Positions 17,578 to 26,495 of a stretch of 32,070 nucleotides of DNA are shown one piece after another. The notes under the pieces were generated by a model. That model made no database searches. It saw nothing but the letters and a program-made list of their open reading frames with translations, and was not told where the DNA came from. Origin of the DNA: an uncultured Acidimicrobiaceae bacterium (GTDB lineage: Bacteria; Actinomycetota; Acidimicrobiia; Spongiisociales; UBA5794); NCBI GenBank assembly GCA_947258985.1, contig CAMYKI010000032.1, forward strand, positions 1 to 32,070, read 5' to 3'. Position 1 is the first letter of the stretch, and each line of letters opens with the position of its first letter. Position numbers and translations under genes: made by a program.

Positions 17578-19995
17578 TCAGATCGTGACCGTCACCTCGA
17601 CGCTCTCGCCGGAGGCTGCGTACGGAATGACGGCACCCTCGATCGTCTCGCCGTCGACACGAACGCCCGATTTGCTCCCCCGGGTCACCGTGATCCGGTA
17701 TTCGGCACCCCGGCACCGTCGAGTGATGGTGAGATCCGTCACGTCCTCCGGGAGACACGGCTCGACACGAAGGCCGTCGAACTCGGGCCGAACGCCGAGG
17801 ATGTACTGGGATATTGCGACGAAGTTCCAAGCCGCCGTCCCCGTCAGCCACGAATTCTTCGCCTCACCGTGCTTGGGAGCATCCTTGCCGGCAATCATCT
17901 GGGCATACACATACGGCTCGAGACGATGGACCTCGGAGATCTCTTCCCGGAAGGCCGGAGCGATCTTCTTCCAATAGTTGAACGCCCGATCCCCCCGCCC
18001 CAACATGGTCTCGCCGATGATCACCCATGGGTTGTTGTGGCAGAAGATGCCGCCGTTCTCCTTGTACCCGGGCGGATAGGTGCTGATCTCTCCCAACTCC
18101 AGGTAGTACCGGGTGTAGGCCGGCTGGAGGACGACGATCCCATGGTCCGAGTCGAGGATCTCGCCGACCGAATCGAGAGCCCTTTCCGCCTCACCGGTTT
18201 CCAGACCGATCCCGGCCATGACGCAATAACCCTGGGGCTCGATGTATATCTGCCCTTCGTCACACTCGGCAGAACCGACCTTGCTGCCGAAATGGTCGTA
18301 GGCCCGCACAAACCAATCGCCGTCCCAGCCATGCTCCAGCACGACATCGCTCATCCGGCCGGCGGCGGCGCGAGCTGCGTCTGCCTCGGCGCTCTCCCCC
18401 ATCATCTCTGCCATTGCGGCGTAGTCCGGGGCACAGCGCACAAACAGTCCGGCGATGAACACCGACTCTGCCGTTCCGCCCTCCCGGTTCTCGGTGGTCT
18501 GGAACGATTCGCCCGGGGTCTCCGAGAAGCAGTTGAGGTTCAGGCAATCGTTCCAATCCGCCCTTCCGATGAGCGGAAGCCCGTGGGGGCCCCGGTTGTG
18601 CAGTACGTGGTGGAAGGACCGCCGCAGGTGCTCGAACAGCGTCCCCGAGTCCTCCGGGTCGTTGTCGAAGGGGACGTCCTCATTCAGGATCGCCGTGTCG
18701 CCGGATTCCTTGATGTAGGCGGCGACCCCTTCGATCAGCCATAGAGGGTCGTCGTTGAAGCCCGTGCCCACCTCGTTGTTGCCCCTCTTGGTGAGCGGCT
18801 GATACTGGTGATAGGCGCTCCCGTCGGGGAACTGGGTCGCGGCAACATCGAGGATGCGCTCTCGTGCCCGCTCCGGTATCAGGTGAACAAATCCGAGGAG
18901 GTCCTGGGTGGAGTCGCGGAATCCCATGCCGCGACCGATACCGGTCTCGAAGTAGGAGGCGCTTCGTGACATGTTGAAGGTGACCATGCATTGATAGGGG
19001 TTCCAGATGTTGACCATCCGGTCCACACGTTCATCCCCACTGTTCACCGTGTACCCCGCCAACATCCCGTCCCAGTACTCGCGCAGTTCCGCAAGCGCCT
19101 CATCCACCTGCGCGCTGGTGGCGAACCGGGCCAAGAGCGCCCGAGCCGGTTCCTTGTTGACCACTCCGGGTGATTCCCACTTCTCATCAGGCGGGTTCTC
19201 GACATAGCCGATGACAAACACCAGATCCCGCTGCTCTCCCGGAGCGAGATCCACATCGATCTGATGGGCTCCGATCGCCGCCCATCCGCTGACCATCGAG
19301 TTGCGGCAAGCCCCCTCGACGACAGCCTCAGGCGCATCGAAGCCGTTGTGCAATCCAAGGAACGAGTCGCGATCGGTGTCGAACCCCGCTAGCGGAGTGT
19401 TCACGCCGTAGACGGCGTAATGGTTGCGACGCTCCCGGTACTCGGTCGTGTGATAGATGGCAGAGCCATCGACCTCCGCCTCGGGGAGCGAGAGATTGCG
19501 TTGGTAGTTGGTCTGGTCGTCGTATGCGTTCCACAGGTTGAACTCGGCGAACGAGAAGAGACTGATCGACTTGGGCGAATTGCCCGTGTTGGTCACACGC
19601 ACCCGGTGCACCTCAGCGTTGGTCGCAAGGGGAACGAGGTGGAGAGTCTCGACACGCACATGGTTGCGTTCGCCGGTGATCACGGAATATGAGAGCCCAT
19701 GACGTGTCTCGAAGTGGTCGAGGTCAGCCTTGATCGGCGACCAGGTCGGCGTCCACACATCTCCGCCGTCGTTGACGTAGTAGTAGCGCCCGCCCATATC
19801 GATCGGCACGTTGTTGTATCGGTAGCGGGTCAGACGCCGCATCCGGGCGTCCTTGTAGAAGCAGTATCCGCCGCCGGTGTGCGAGACCAGTCCGAAGAAC
19901 TCTTCGGTGCCGAGGTAGTTGATCCAGGGGTACGGCGTGCGCGGAGTGGTGATGACGTACTCGCGAGCCTTGTCGTCGAAGTGCCCAAATCTCAT
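17578..19995 (-). CDS. cbp: Cellobiose phosphorylase (GH94)
   Basis: This 805-residue cytoplasmic enzyme splits cellobiose with phosphate into alpha-glucose 1-phosphate and glucose, saving ATP during cellulose-oligomer use. The protein closely follows the Cellvibrio/Cellulomonas gilvus enzyme as I recall it: N-terminus [18 protein letters not shown], then [11 protein letters not shown] and [11 protein letters not shown]. It also shares [11 protein letters not shown] and [12 protein letters not shown]. The catalytic acid is Asp483 in [10 protein letters not shown]. The C-terminal segment with [15 protein letters not shown] and [13 protein letters not shown] completes the barrel. Length is as expected. 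GGAGG precedes the ATG. No cellobiose transporter or cellulase is in the window, so it appears to act alone here. Confidence 0.95.
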   Translation of the reverse strand: MRFGHFDDKAREYVITTPRTPYPWINYLGTEEFFGLVSHTGGGYCFYKDARMRRLTRYRYNNVPIDMGGRYYYVNDGGDVWTPTWSPIKADLDHFETRHGLSYSVITGERNHVRVETLHLVPLATNAEVHRVRVTNTGNSPKSISLFSFAEFNLWNAYDDQTNYQRNLSLPEAEVDGSAIYHTTEYRERRNHYAVYGVNTPLAGFDTDRDSFLGLHNGFDAPEAVVEGACRNSMVSGWAAIGAHQIDVDLAPGEQRDLVFVIGYVENPPDEKWESPGVVNKEPARALLARFATSAQVDEALAELREYWDGMLAGYTVNSGDERVDRMVNIWNPYQCMVTFNMSRSASYFETGIGRGMGFRDSTQDLLGFVHLIPERARERILDVAATQFPDGSAYHQYQPLTKRGNNEVGTGFNDDPLWLIEGVAAYIKESGDTAILNEDVPFDNDPEDSGTLFEHLRRSFHHVLHNRGPHGLPLIGRADWNDCLNLNCFSETPGESFQTTENREGGTAESVFIAGLFVRCAPDYAAMAEMMGESAEADAARAAAGRMSDVVLEHGWDGDWFVRAYDHFGSKVGSAECDEGQIYIEPQGYCVMAGIGLETGEAERALDSVGEILDSDHGIVVLQPAYTRYYLELGEISTYPPGYKENGGIFCHNNPWVIIGETMLGRGDRAFNYWKKIAPAFREEISEVHRLEPYVYAQMIAGKDAPKHGEAKNSWLTGTAAWNFVAISQYILGVRPEFDGLRVEPCLPEDVTDLTITRRCRGAEYRITVTRGSKSGVRVDGETIEGAVIPYAASGESVEVTVTI

Positions 19996-20104
19996 TCGTA
20001 ACCTCCGATCCGCAGCCTAGATGCTGCGCCCCAACACCCACCTATCGCCCTCGAGCACTCGCCCGTCTTGCTGCCGGCGCCTCCCTCCCGATAAGGTCTG
20101 GAAG

Positions 20105-20980
20105 ATGACGGATACAAGAAGATCTGTGATCGGCATCGTTGCCAGCCTGGCGATCGGCGCTCTGGTGATCCTTGCCGGCAGTGACGGCAGCTCGATGGTC
20201 GGATCGATCGCTGTGTTTGCCGTGTGCGGAATACTCGCCTACGTCATCAACTGGGTGGTTTTCGTGCCCTCCAATCTGGCCAAGACCGAGCACTACTTCG
20301 ATCTCACGGGCAGCGCCACCTACTTGACGGTGGTTGCCGTCGCCTTGCTGCTCAGCGATGACCTCGATGCACGTGCGGTGATCGCCGGGGCCATGGTCGC
20401 TGTGTGGGCTTTGCGGCTCGGTTCCTTTCTGTTCCGTCGGGTTCGCCGTGATGGGCGGGACGGACGGTTCGATGAGATCAAGGTCGATCCCCTGCGCTTC
20501 TTCATGACCTGGACACTGCAGGGTCTGTGGGTGTTGCTCACTGTGGCTTGCGCGTTGGCGATCATCACCGGCATTGAACGCCAGCCGATCGGATGGGTGG
20601 CGATCGTCGGCATCGTTGTGTGGGTCGCCGGTTTCGGCATCGAAGTCATCTCCGACCGCCAGAAATCGGCCTTCAAGCGTGACCCGGCTAACGCGGGAAG
20701 GTTCATCGCCTCAGGGCTCTGGGCATGGTCGCGACATCCGAACTACTTCGGCGAAATCGTCCTCTGGACAGGTATCGCCATCATGGCTTTGCCTGTGCTT
20801 TCGGGGTGGCGTTGGGTCACCTTGATCTCGCCGGTGTTCGTAGTTGTGCTCCTCACCCGCGTGAGCGGGGTCCCGATGCTCGAAGCCCGCGCCGAGAAGC
20901 GGTGGGGCGATGATGAGGATTATCAGGAGTACACCCGAAACACACCGGTGTTGGTCCCCCGGATCGGCAGACCAGGCTGA
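20105..20980 (+). CDS. DUF1295 / steroid 5-alpha-reductase-like membrane protein
   Basis: This 291-residue integral membrane protein has about seven hydrophobic segments. The C-terminal half carries the family signature SGLWAWSRHPNYFGEIVLW and later WGDDEDYQEYTRNTPVLVP, which mark the DUF1295 branch of the 3-oxo-5-alpha-steroid 4-dehydrogenase/ICMT superfamily. These proteins are thought to reduce or methylate lipid-like substrates using a nucleotide cofactor bound near the RHPNY motif, but the bacterial DUF1295 substrate is unknown. ATG 20105 follows GGAAG; the open frame before it (from 20021) is not protein-like. It is divergent from the cellobiose phosphorylase gene. Confidence 0.88.
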   Translation: MTDTRRSVIGIVASLAIGALVILAGSDGSSMVGSIAVFAVCGILAYVINWVVFVPSNLAKTEHYFDLTGSATYLTVVAVALLLSDDLDARAVIAGAMVAVWALRLGSFLFRRVRRDGRDGRFDEIKVDPLRFFMTWTLQGLWVLLTVACALAIITGIERQPIGWVAIVGIVVWVAGFGIEVISDRQKSAFKRDPANAGRFIASGLWAWSRHPNYFGEIVLWTGIAIMALPVLSGWRWVTLISPVFVVVLLTRVSGVPMLEARAEKRWGDDEDYQEYTRNTPVLVPRIGRPG

Positions 20981-21051
20981 CGCTCGCAAACAGCCCGGTC
21001 CTCTCCCCCCTTAGATCCCGATGCCGGAACGATCTGAAAGCATCGATCTGC

Positions 21052-23580
21052 CTACAGGGCGCCTTGGGCCTCCAGCCGTTTGTACGCCAGATATCCGGGC
21101 AATATCGGGAACCAGAACGTGCCGATCCGGAACAGGAACACGGCCGGGACTGCGACGCCGGTATCGAGCCCGAAGGCCGTCAACCCGGCGATGAGAGCAG
21201 CCTCGGCGGCGCCGATACCGCCGGGCGTGGGGGCTGCCTGGGCCAGGGCCGAGCCGGCCAGATATACCGCGGTGACCGCTACGAATCCGATACCGCCGCC
21301 AAAGGCCGAGATGCTGTACCACAGGGCGAATACATACGACATCGTGATTACGAATGAGCCGCCGAACAGGTACAACATCTTCATGGGGTTCACTGCGACT
21401 TTGGTGACGCCAGAAGCCGACTTGCGGACGATGGGCAGAATCCGTCGCAGCCACAACTTGCGACCCCACGGAAGCAGCATCACTCCTCCAGACAAGGTCA
21501 ATACAACAACCAAGCCGACGAGCACCGTTTGACCAGAAGGCAGTGCAAGCACATCAGTGGCAGACCGGCCGGCGGTTGTTACAAAGATGGCCAGAAGCAA
21601 CACATGGACGACGATCCCCGCCACGTTGTTGAGCCCAACACCGGCGATCGCGACTGCCGGTTCGATGCCGCTCTTTTGCAGGTACCTGATATTCGCCGCG
21701 ATGCCGCCCACCTTGGCCGGCGCAATTCGATTGAAGAAGGAGGCCGCCACCTGCGCCAGCAGGGTTGGAAAGAAACGCAACCGCTCCGGCATTGCCCCCA
21801 TGAGGGCAACGGCCGCCCCCGCATAGGTCATGAGCGAGAAGAAGATCACCAGTGGGAACCATTGCCAATCCGCCCCAACGACCTCGTCGAAGTCCACTTC
21901 CGCCAGTTGGGGGATGAGGAAGTAGAAAGCGAAACCGAGCATGATGGTCGTGAATACCGTGCTGGAATTGACCCGCTCGAGCTTCTCCATCTCGACCTGC
22001 TCGAGACCGGTGGCGGTCTTGACCTCCGACTGGAGTTCTTCGAGGAGACCCTTGCGTTTCTTGAATGCGTTCCTGGTGGTGGTGCTTAGGGCAGTCGGCT
22101 GGAGACGCGGGGCAGAGCTTGCGACCGCGTCCGATCCCAGTTGCTCAACCGCCGCCGTTACGGTCCTTTGTGCGCCTACGAGCAGAGTCAAGGTGGCCAT
22201 CAGTTGGGCAATGTCGCCGTTGAGATCACCGTCTGAGGCGGACACTTCGGCGAACCCGAAATCGATCAACCAGGGCTGGCCGTCTGGCGTCAGCAGGATG
22301 TTTGCCGGACTGAGGTGGCGGTGTGCAATACGCGCCGAACGCAAGGTATCGACCTGGGTCCAGATCGAGCACAACACGTCATCGGTGATCAGATCCGGGC
22401 GGACTTCGTCGAGCGTCTGCCCCTCAATCTCATCAAAGGCGATCAGCATCGCGGTTGCGGTGACATCGGCCACCCGCAACATCTGTGGGGTTCGAACCCC
22501 GGCCGCAGACGCGGTGAGCGACATTCCCGCTTCATGCTCAACCTCCCGGCGCAGTGAAGCGAAGGGCCTTTCGTCGCCGAACCCCTTCAGACGAACCGTT
22601 CGATAGATGCGATAGAGGATCTCGGCTGCGCGCTCCTCCACGCTGCGAACCTTTGCGAATATGCGGCGGCCGTCTCTCGCTTGGATCCGGAAACGGGTCT
22701 TGCTGGTCGGGTCTGTGTTGGCGGAAGCTACGGCGGCGACGTCGAAACCATGGAAGGCCAGAGCGGCTGCGACATCCGCCCCCCGCGGCGTCCGGTCGGG
22801 CGAGCCGAATGCGAGTAGCACTCCGGCGCCGATGGCATAGCTCAGCGCAACAATCAGCAGGGCGTCCACCGGAACCAGGAGACCGTCGATGAGCCGCACC
22901 GTGAGGAATATCAGCAGCACAATCCAACCGGTGCGCCGCCAACGTCTGTTGAGCCACGGAGTCAACGTGGAGAACGCGGCAGCAAGCCCTGCAATGTAGA
23001 CCATCGAGGGAAACCCGTCGCCGGGGACACACGCATGGGATCCAAATACCGTCTCGATGGTGCCGACAGGTTCAGAGACGATATCGCCGATCGCCCCTGG
23101 ATCGTCTGCTCCAACCCCTCGCTCTGATGCCGTCTCGAGGTTGTCGCAAACCCAGGCGGGAGGATCGACAGATAGTACCGGCGGCGCAAACCGCGCCGTC
23201 AACTCGCTCTGGACACCCCAGGCAACACCTGCCGCCACGGCAACGGAGAGAAGCACAAGCGCCAGACGGCGATATCGATGCCACAAGACCAGAAGCGCCA
23301 GCACCAGAACCGGGAGCAGCCAGGCGAGGAGTTGAACGGCCAAGATCATGGTGACGACGATCGCGGCCGGCAACCCATCGAATGCGTCGATCACCTCGAT
23401 GGTGATGCCGACGCTGATGTTGTCGAGGACACTGGCGAGTAGAAATCCGACGGCTCCAGCAGTGAGAGCCATCACAAGTCTCAGGAGATCACTCGGCAGC
23501 CTTCGCCTGCGGTATCCGTCCTCATCCTCGACGGAGATGAGGGGATCTCCCGGCTGCTGTCGCAAACTATCGTCCGCCAT
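21052..23580 (-). CDS. Membrane protein with kinase-like domain fused to LPG-synthase/UPF0104-type flippase region
   Basis: The 842-residue protein has three parts. An N-terminal membrane part (about 30-260) has several TM segments and an outer loop with two cysteines (WVCDN, SHACVPG). A kinase-like domain (about 270-490) keeps the ATP-binding Lys (IFAKV), Asn427 (PANILL) and Asp440 of DFG, but has His422 where the catalytic Asp of HRD should be (HRHLSPAN). A C-terminal multi-pass region (about 535-830) has NRIAPAKVGGIAANIRYL and AAPTPGGIGAAEAALIAGL. These are characteristic of the lysylphosphatidylglycerol synthase/AglD transmembrane family, implicated in lipid flipping. The kinase domain is paralogous to that of the PAP2 protein encoded upstream. 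The start is uncertain among ATG 23580, GTG 23583 and GTG 23586. Confidence 0.82.
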   Translation of the reverse strand: MADDSLRQQPGDPLISVEDEDGYRRRRLPSDLLRLVMALTAGAVGFLLASVLDNISVGITIEVIDAFDGLPAAIVVTMILAVQLLAWLLPVLVLALLVLWHRYRRLALVLLSVAVAAGVAWGVQSELTARFAPPVLSVDPPAWVCDNLETASERGVGADDPGAIGDIVSEPVGTIETVFGSHACVPGDGFPSMVYIAGLAAAFSTLTPWLNRRWRRTGWIVLLIFLTVRLIDGLLVPVDALLIVALSYAIGAGVLLAFGSPDRTPRGADVAAALAFHGFDVAAVASANTDPTSKTRFRIQARDGRRIFAKVRSVEERAAEILYRIYRTVRLKGFGDERPFASLRREVEHEAGMSLTASAAGVRTPQMLRVADVTATAMLIAFDEIEGQTLDEVRPDLITDDVLCSIWTQVDTLRSARIAHRHLSPANILLTPDGQPWLIDFGFAEVSASDGDLNGDIAQLMATLTLLVGAQRTVTAAVEQLGSDAVASSAPRLQPTALSTTTRNAFKKRKGLLEELQSEVKTATGLEQVEMEKLERVNSSTVFTTIMLGFAFYFLIPQLAEVDFDEVVGADWQWFPLVIFFSLMTYAGAAVALMGAMPERLRFFPTLLAQVAASFFNRIAPAKVGGIAANIRYLQKSGIEPAVAIAGVGLNNVAGIVVHVLLLAIFVTTAGRSATDVLALPSGQTVLVGLVVVLTLSGGVMLLPWGRKLWLRRILPIVRKSASGVTKVAVNPMKMLYLFGGSFVITMSYVFALWYSISAFGGGIGFVAVTAVYLAGSALAQAAPTPGGIGAAEAALIAGLTAFGLDTGVAVPAVFLFRIGTFWFPILPGYLAYKRLEAQGAL

Positions 23581-23718
23581 CACCACCGACCCTATCGTTC
23601 AGGTACCCGCTTCGTCCAAACCTCCCGCTGCGCCCCAGACGCAGCCAGCGTCGGCCACGGTGCGAGTTTCGTGCTGATGATCACCATCTAGATCGGCTCG
23701 TTGGCAAGCCCCCGTTCT

Positions 23719-23732
23719 CGGCGGGCCCGCCG
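23719..23732. repeat. Perfect 14-base GC palindrome downstream of the lipoprotein gene
   Basis: CGGCGGGCCCGCCG lies 10 bases after the lipoprotein stop codon. It could fold as a five-pair stem with a four-base loop in the transcript. No T-run follows on the minus strand, so a classical intrinsic terminator is not supported; it may pause or stabilise the transcript between the lipoprotein and flippase genes. Confidence 0.35.
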
Positions 23733-23742
23733 CGGTGCGCCG

Positions 23743-24588
23743 TCACTCGATGATGAAGCCCTGCTGTCGAGCCTCTTCCACAACCAAGCCGGCGGGGTAG
23801 AAGCCGAGGGCGTCATCAGCGTCGGCGGCGACGGTCTCGGCAAGGGTGCCTGTTGCGTTGAATTCGTACGTAATGCAGCCACCGTCGAAGGTGAAGTACC
23901 AGTTGCCCCGGTAGAAGACCTCCGGCACGTTGGCCTGGATGACGTCGAGCGCCTGGGCGGCGGTCAGCCCGCTGCCTACCGCGCCGGGGGTATTGCTCCG
24001 CAACTCCACGGTGCCTTCCTCGGCGCCAAGTTCGCCGACTACCCACACGTATTGGTCGTGAAGCAGAGCAAAATTGACCCGGGGACTGACCTGTTGCTCG
24101 ATGTTCTCGTCGAGAGAGAAGATGACCGGACGGCGATCGACCTCGCTGCCTTCGAGCTCATCGACCAAGATCCGGGACCGCAACAGCGCACGTTCCGATG
24201 AGGGAACCACGGTTATCTCGATCTCGGGCGATTGAGATTCGATATCTTCGTACCTCTCGATATCCGATTGTGCCGATTCGACTTGTACGGCATCGGACAC
24301 ATCGCAACTTGGCGTCACAATCGCCGTCAGGAACGGACTGACCGATCGCGAGATCTTGAATCCCGCTCGACCATCCTCAGCAAACCATTCGACCGTATCC
24401 CATCCGAGCCGTGTCTCATCCAGACACGGTGTGTATTTGGCTGTGGGCACAGCCTGGATCGTCAGGATGTTGGCTGACGACACCCCGCGTTCGGGAGGCA
24501 GGCAGCTGGCTTCTCCCAACCCGAGATTGCTACAGCCGCCGACGGCCAGAGCCAGAACAACAACAGCAAGGACGGTTCGCTTCGTCAT
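23743..24588 (-). CDS. Predicted lipoprotein of unknown function
   Basis: This 281-residue protein has a lipoprotein signal: basic start, hydrophobic VLAVVVLALAV and the lipobox VGGC with the lipidated Cys at residue 19. The mature part contains four further cysteines (SCLPP, TPCLDE, PSCDVS, GGCITY), which could form disulfides outside the membrane. No known domain is recognised. Its ATG (24586-24588) overlaps the stop of the PAP2-kinase gene (ATGA), so it is translationally coupled to it and probably works with it at the cell surface. The frame continues open upstream inside the PAP2-kinase gene, but that stretch is a shadow. Confidence 0.8.
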   Translation of the reverse strand: MTKRTVLAVVVLALAVGGCSNLGLGEASCLPPERGVSSANILTIQAVPTAKYTPCLDETRLGWDTVEWFAEDGRAGFKISRSVSPFLTAIVTPSCDVSDAVQVESAQSDIERYEDIESQSPEIEITVVPSSERALLRSRILVDELEGSEVDRRPVIFSLDENIEQQVSPRVNFALLHDQYVWVVGELGAEEGTVELRSNTPGAVGSGLTAAQALDVIQANVPEVFYRGNWYFTFDGGCITYEFNATGTLAETVAADADDALGFYPAGLVVEEARQQGFIIE

Positions 24589-26330
24589 AGGACCCCCGTA
24601 CCCAGGAACTCTGAGACCACAAAGGCAATCACCACTACTGCGAGGATCAGGGCACCGACGGTGAGACGCAGCCGGCGGTTGCTCCACCGTTGAATCGAGA
24701 TGGGTTCGGTGGCCGGCGCCAGGTTGCGGAAATCCTCGACGAGGTCGATACCCTGTTCCTTCTTGACCAGTGCCAGGGAACTGCGTGACTGGGAGGGCAG
24801 GGTGACGCTCCGGGTAGCGGCAAACGCCTCGGCAATGTCCTCGGGGGCAAACTGCAGCAGGGCTCTCTGGTAAACGCGTTCGGCATCGGTGCGCAGAGCA
24901 AGAATCACCATCATGTTTGCGAGGTCGACGGCCTGGCGCCACGGAGTAGGCCGGACGGTGCCGAAGGCCACGTCGATGAGGACGATCCTCCCGTTGTTCA
25001 GCATGACATTCGCCGGCTTGACGTCACGGTGCGCCAGCCCTGCATCCCACATGGACCGGATAACTCCGAGAGCGTCATCGATAATTGCATCGTCGATCTC
25101 GGCGTTGGTGAGTTCCTCGGATCCCTCCAGAAACTCGCTGACCATGAGGTATTCACGCTCGGGCACCAGTTCCACGATCCCGAAAGGTTCCGCACTGGGA
25201 ACGCCGGCAGCGCTCATCAGCCGCTGGATGTAATCCTCGTATTCGACGAGCCGCCGAACTGTGGTGAATCGCACCTCGTCCTCGAGGGACCCGTAGAGGA
25301 TCGTTCGAGCCACCTTGTACCAGCGGTCCGAACGGAGGTGGGTGGAGCTGTACAGCTTGGCGAAAACGTGCTGATCCGGATCCCCCGCAACCTTGAGCCG
25401 CAACGGGGTCGAACCGCCCGATCCCTCCAAACCAAAGGGCTTGATCTCGAGAACCTCGAGGCCGAGTTGATCACCGACGGCGCGCGTTATCGCCTTGCCG
25501 CGGGCACCGGTGACATCGAGGTGTGCGGCGACACCCCGTTTCCAAGTCACCGGAAAGGTCGACTCGGGGGCAAACCAGCGAAATAGGACGACTGTGAATG
25601 CAGCTGAGAAGAAGCCCGCAACTACGGCGTCACTCGGATGGTCGACACCCAGGTAGAGCTGGGCCAGAACCAGCAATGTGACTAGAGCCCCAGACACACT
25701 GAGCGCGATGCGGCGGGTTCGTCCCGCCGCCGCAAGGGCATAGGACATCGCGGCCAGAGTCACACCGAGTCCGGCAACGGGACCGGATGGATGTGATGGA
25801 CCTTCCCAGCCTCCGATCATTGGAACAAAGGGGCGCGGACGCCCGACGATGTAACTGACAATTTCGACCGTCCCTTGCACCAGAAGGATCGCCAGCAACA
25901 CTGCAAAGAAGTGGCGCCAGCGGTGAACGAATATCAGAGCGAGCAGCGTGCCAATGCGGAGAACGCGGAGGAACCACTCGGAACCGAGGAGCGCGACGAA
26001 GTCGGCGATGGAGGTCAAGGAGGCGGTCCGTATGTCGACGAAGCGATTCAGGAGCGCAGTGTCCTGGCGGGTCCACCAATCAGCTGTAGCCGGGAAGGCG
26101 AAGAGCATGATCCAGATCAGGATCATGATGATGCCGTTGACGAGCCAGAGCCTGCCACTGGTGCGGAGATCCCGGCTCAGCGACTGCTTCTCGCCGCTCG
26201 GACGCCGACGACGGCCGGCAACCCGGATTCCCGCAACGCGAACCTCACGACGGACACCGACGTCAGGCAGCTCGCGCGCTATCGGTTCCGATCGCTCAAT
26301 CGACCCGTCAGGTGGTCTATCCACTCTCAC
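24585..26330 (-). CDS. PAP2-like membrane protein fused to a kinase-like domain
   Basis: The protein has 581 residues. After a basic N-terminus, a PAP2 (type 2 phosphatidic acid phosphatase) membrane domain spans about 60-250. The RPRP of motif 1 is present (164-167), but Ser159 replaces the usual Lys. Motif 2 reads HPSGP rather than PSGH, and motif 3 (QLYLGVDHPSD, His231, Asp234) lacks the SR pair. The phosphatase site may therefore be inactive or altered. A kinase-like domain (about 270-510) has VFAKLY (ATP Lys), HRDVKPANVML (Asp436, Asn441) and IDVAFG (Asp453), a variant of DFG. A single C-terminal TM segment follows (about 553-575). The GTG start has GAGG upstream. It is the first gene of the lipoprotein-flippase set and is divergent from the Rieske fusion gene. 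Confidence 0.85.
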   Translation of the reverse strand: MRVDRPPDGSIERSEPIARELPDVGVRREVRVAGIRVAGRRRRPSGEKQSLSRDLRTSGRLWLVNGIIMILIWIMLFAFPATADWWTRQDTALLNRFVDIRTASLTSIADFVALLGSEWFLRVLRIGTLLALIFVHRWRHFFAVLLAILLVQGTVEIVSYIVGRPRPFVPMIGGWEGPSHPSGPVAGLGVTLAAMSYALAAAGRTRRIALSVSGALVTLLVLAQLYLGVDHPSDAVVAGFFSAAFTVVLFRWFAPESTFPVTWKRGVAAHLDVTGARGKAITRAVGDQLGLEVLEIKPFGLEGSGGSTPLRLKVAGDPDQHVFAKLYSSTHLRSDRWYKVARTILYGSLEDEVRFTTVRRLVEYEDYIQRLMSAAGVPSAEPFGIVELVPEREYLMVSEFLEGSEELTNAEIDDAIIDDALGVIRSMWDAGLAHRDVKPANVMLNNGRIVLIDVAFGTVRPTPWRQAVDLANMMVILALRTDAERVYQRALLQFAPEDIAEAFAATRSVTLPSQSRSSLALVKKEQGIDLVEDFRNLAPATEPISIQRWSNRRLRLTVGALILAVVVIAFVVSEFLGTGVL

Positions 26331-26482
26331 CCGTCCTCACGCCCGCCCCCTGCAGGAACCGTACCAGCACAAGCTTCCACGGCGCGATCCGGTGACCACC
26401 CTCTGACCCGATCAGGCCGTGTCTGACAACGGCCCGGGCGGCTCGGTATCGCGAATAGGCACGGTACATTGCGCTCCCGTGG

Positions 26483-26488
26483 CAGAAT
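26483..26488 (+). promoter_or_regulatory. Putative -10 element (CAGAAT) for a leaderless transcript
   Basis: CAGAAT matches four of six bases of TATAAT and lies seven bases before ATG 26496, the same spacing as at two other starts in this window. There is no ribosome binding site in that interval. No clear -35 is visible. Confidence 0.25.
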
Positions 26489-26495
26489 CGCATCT

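Noticed and set aside
17869-18744. Plus-strand open frame (291 codons) opposite cellobiose phosphorylase
   Set aside because: It is antisense to a gene with strong family identity and shows no motif.
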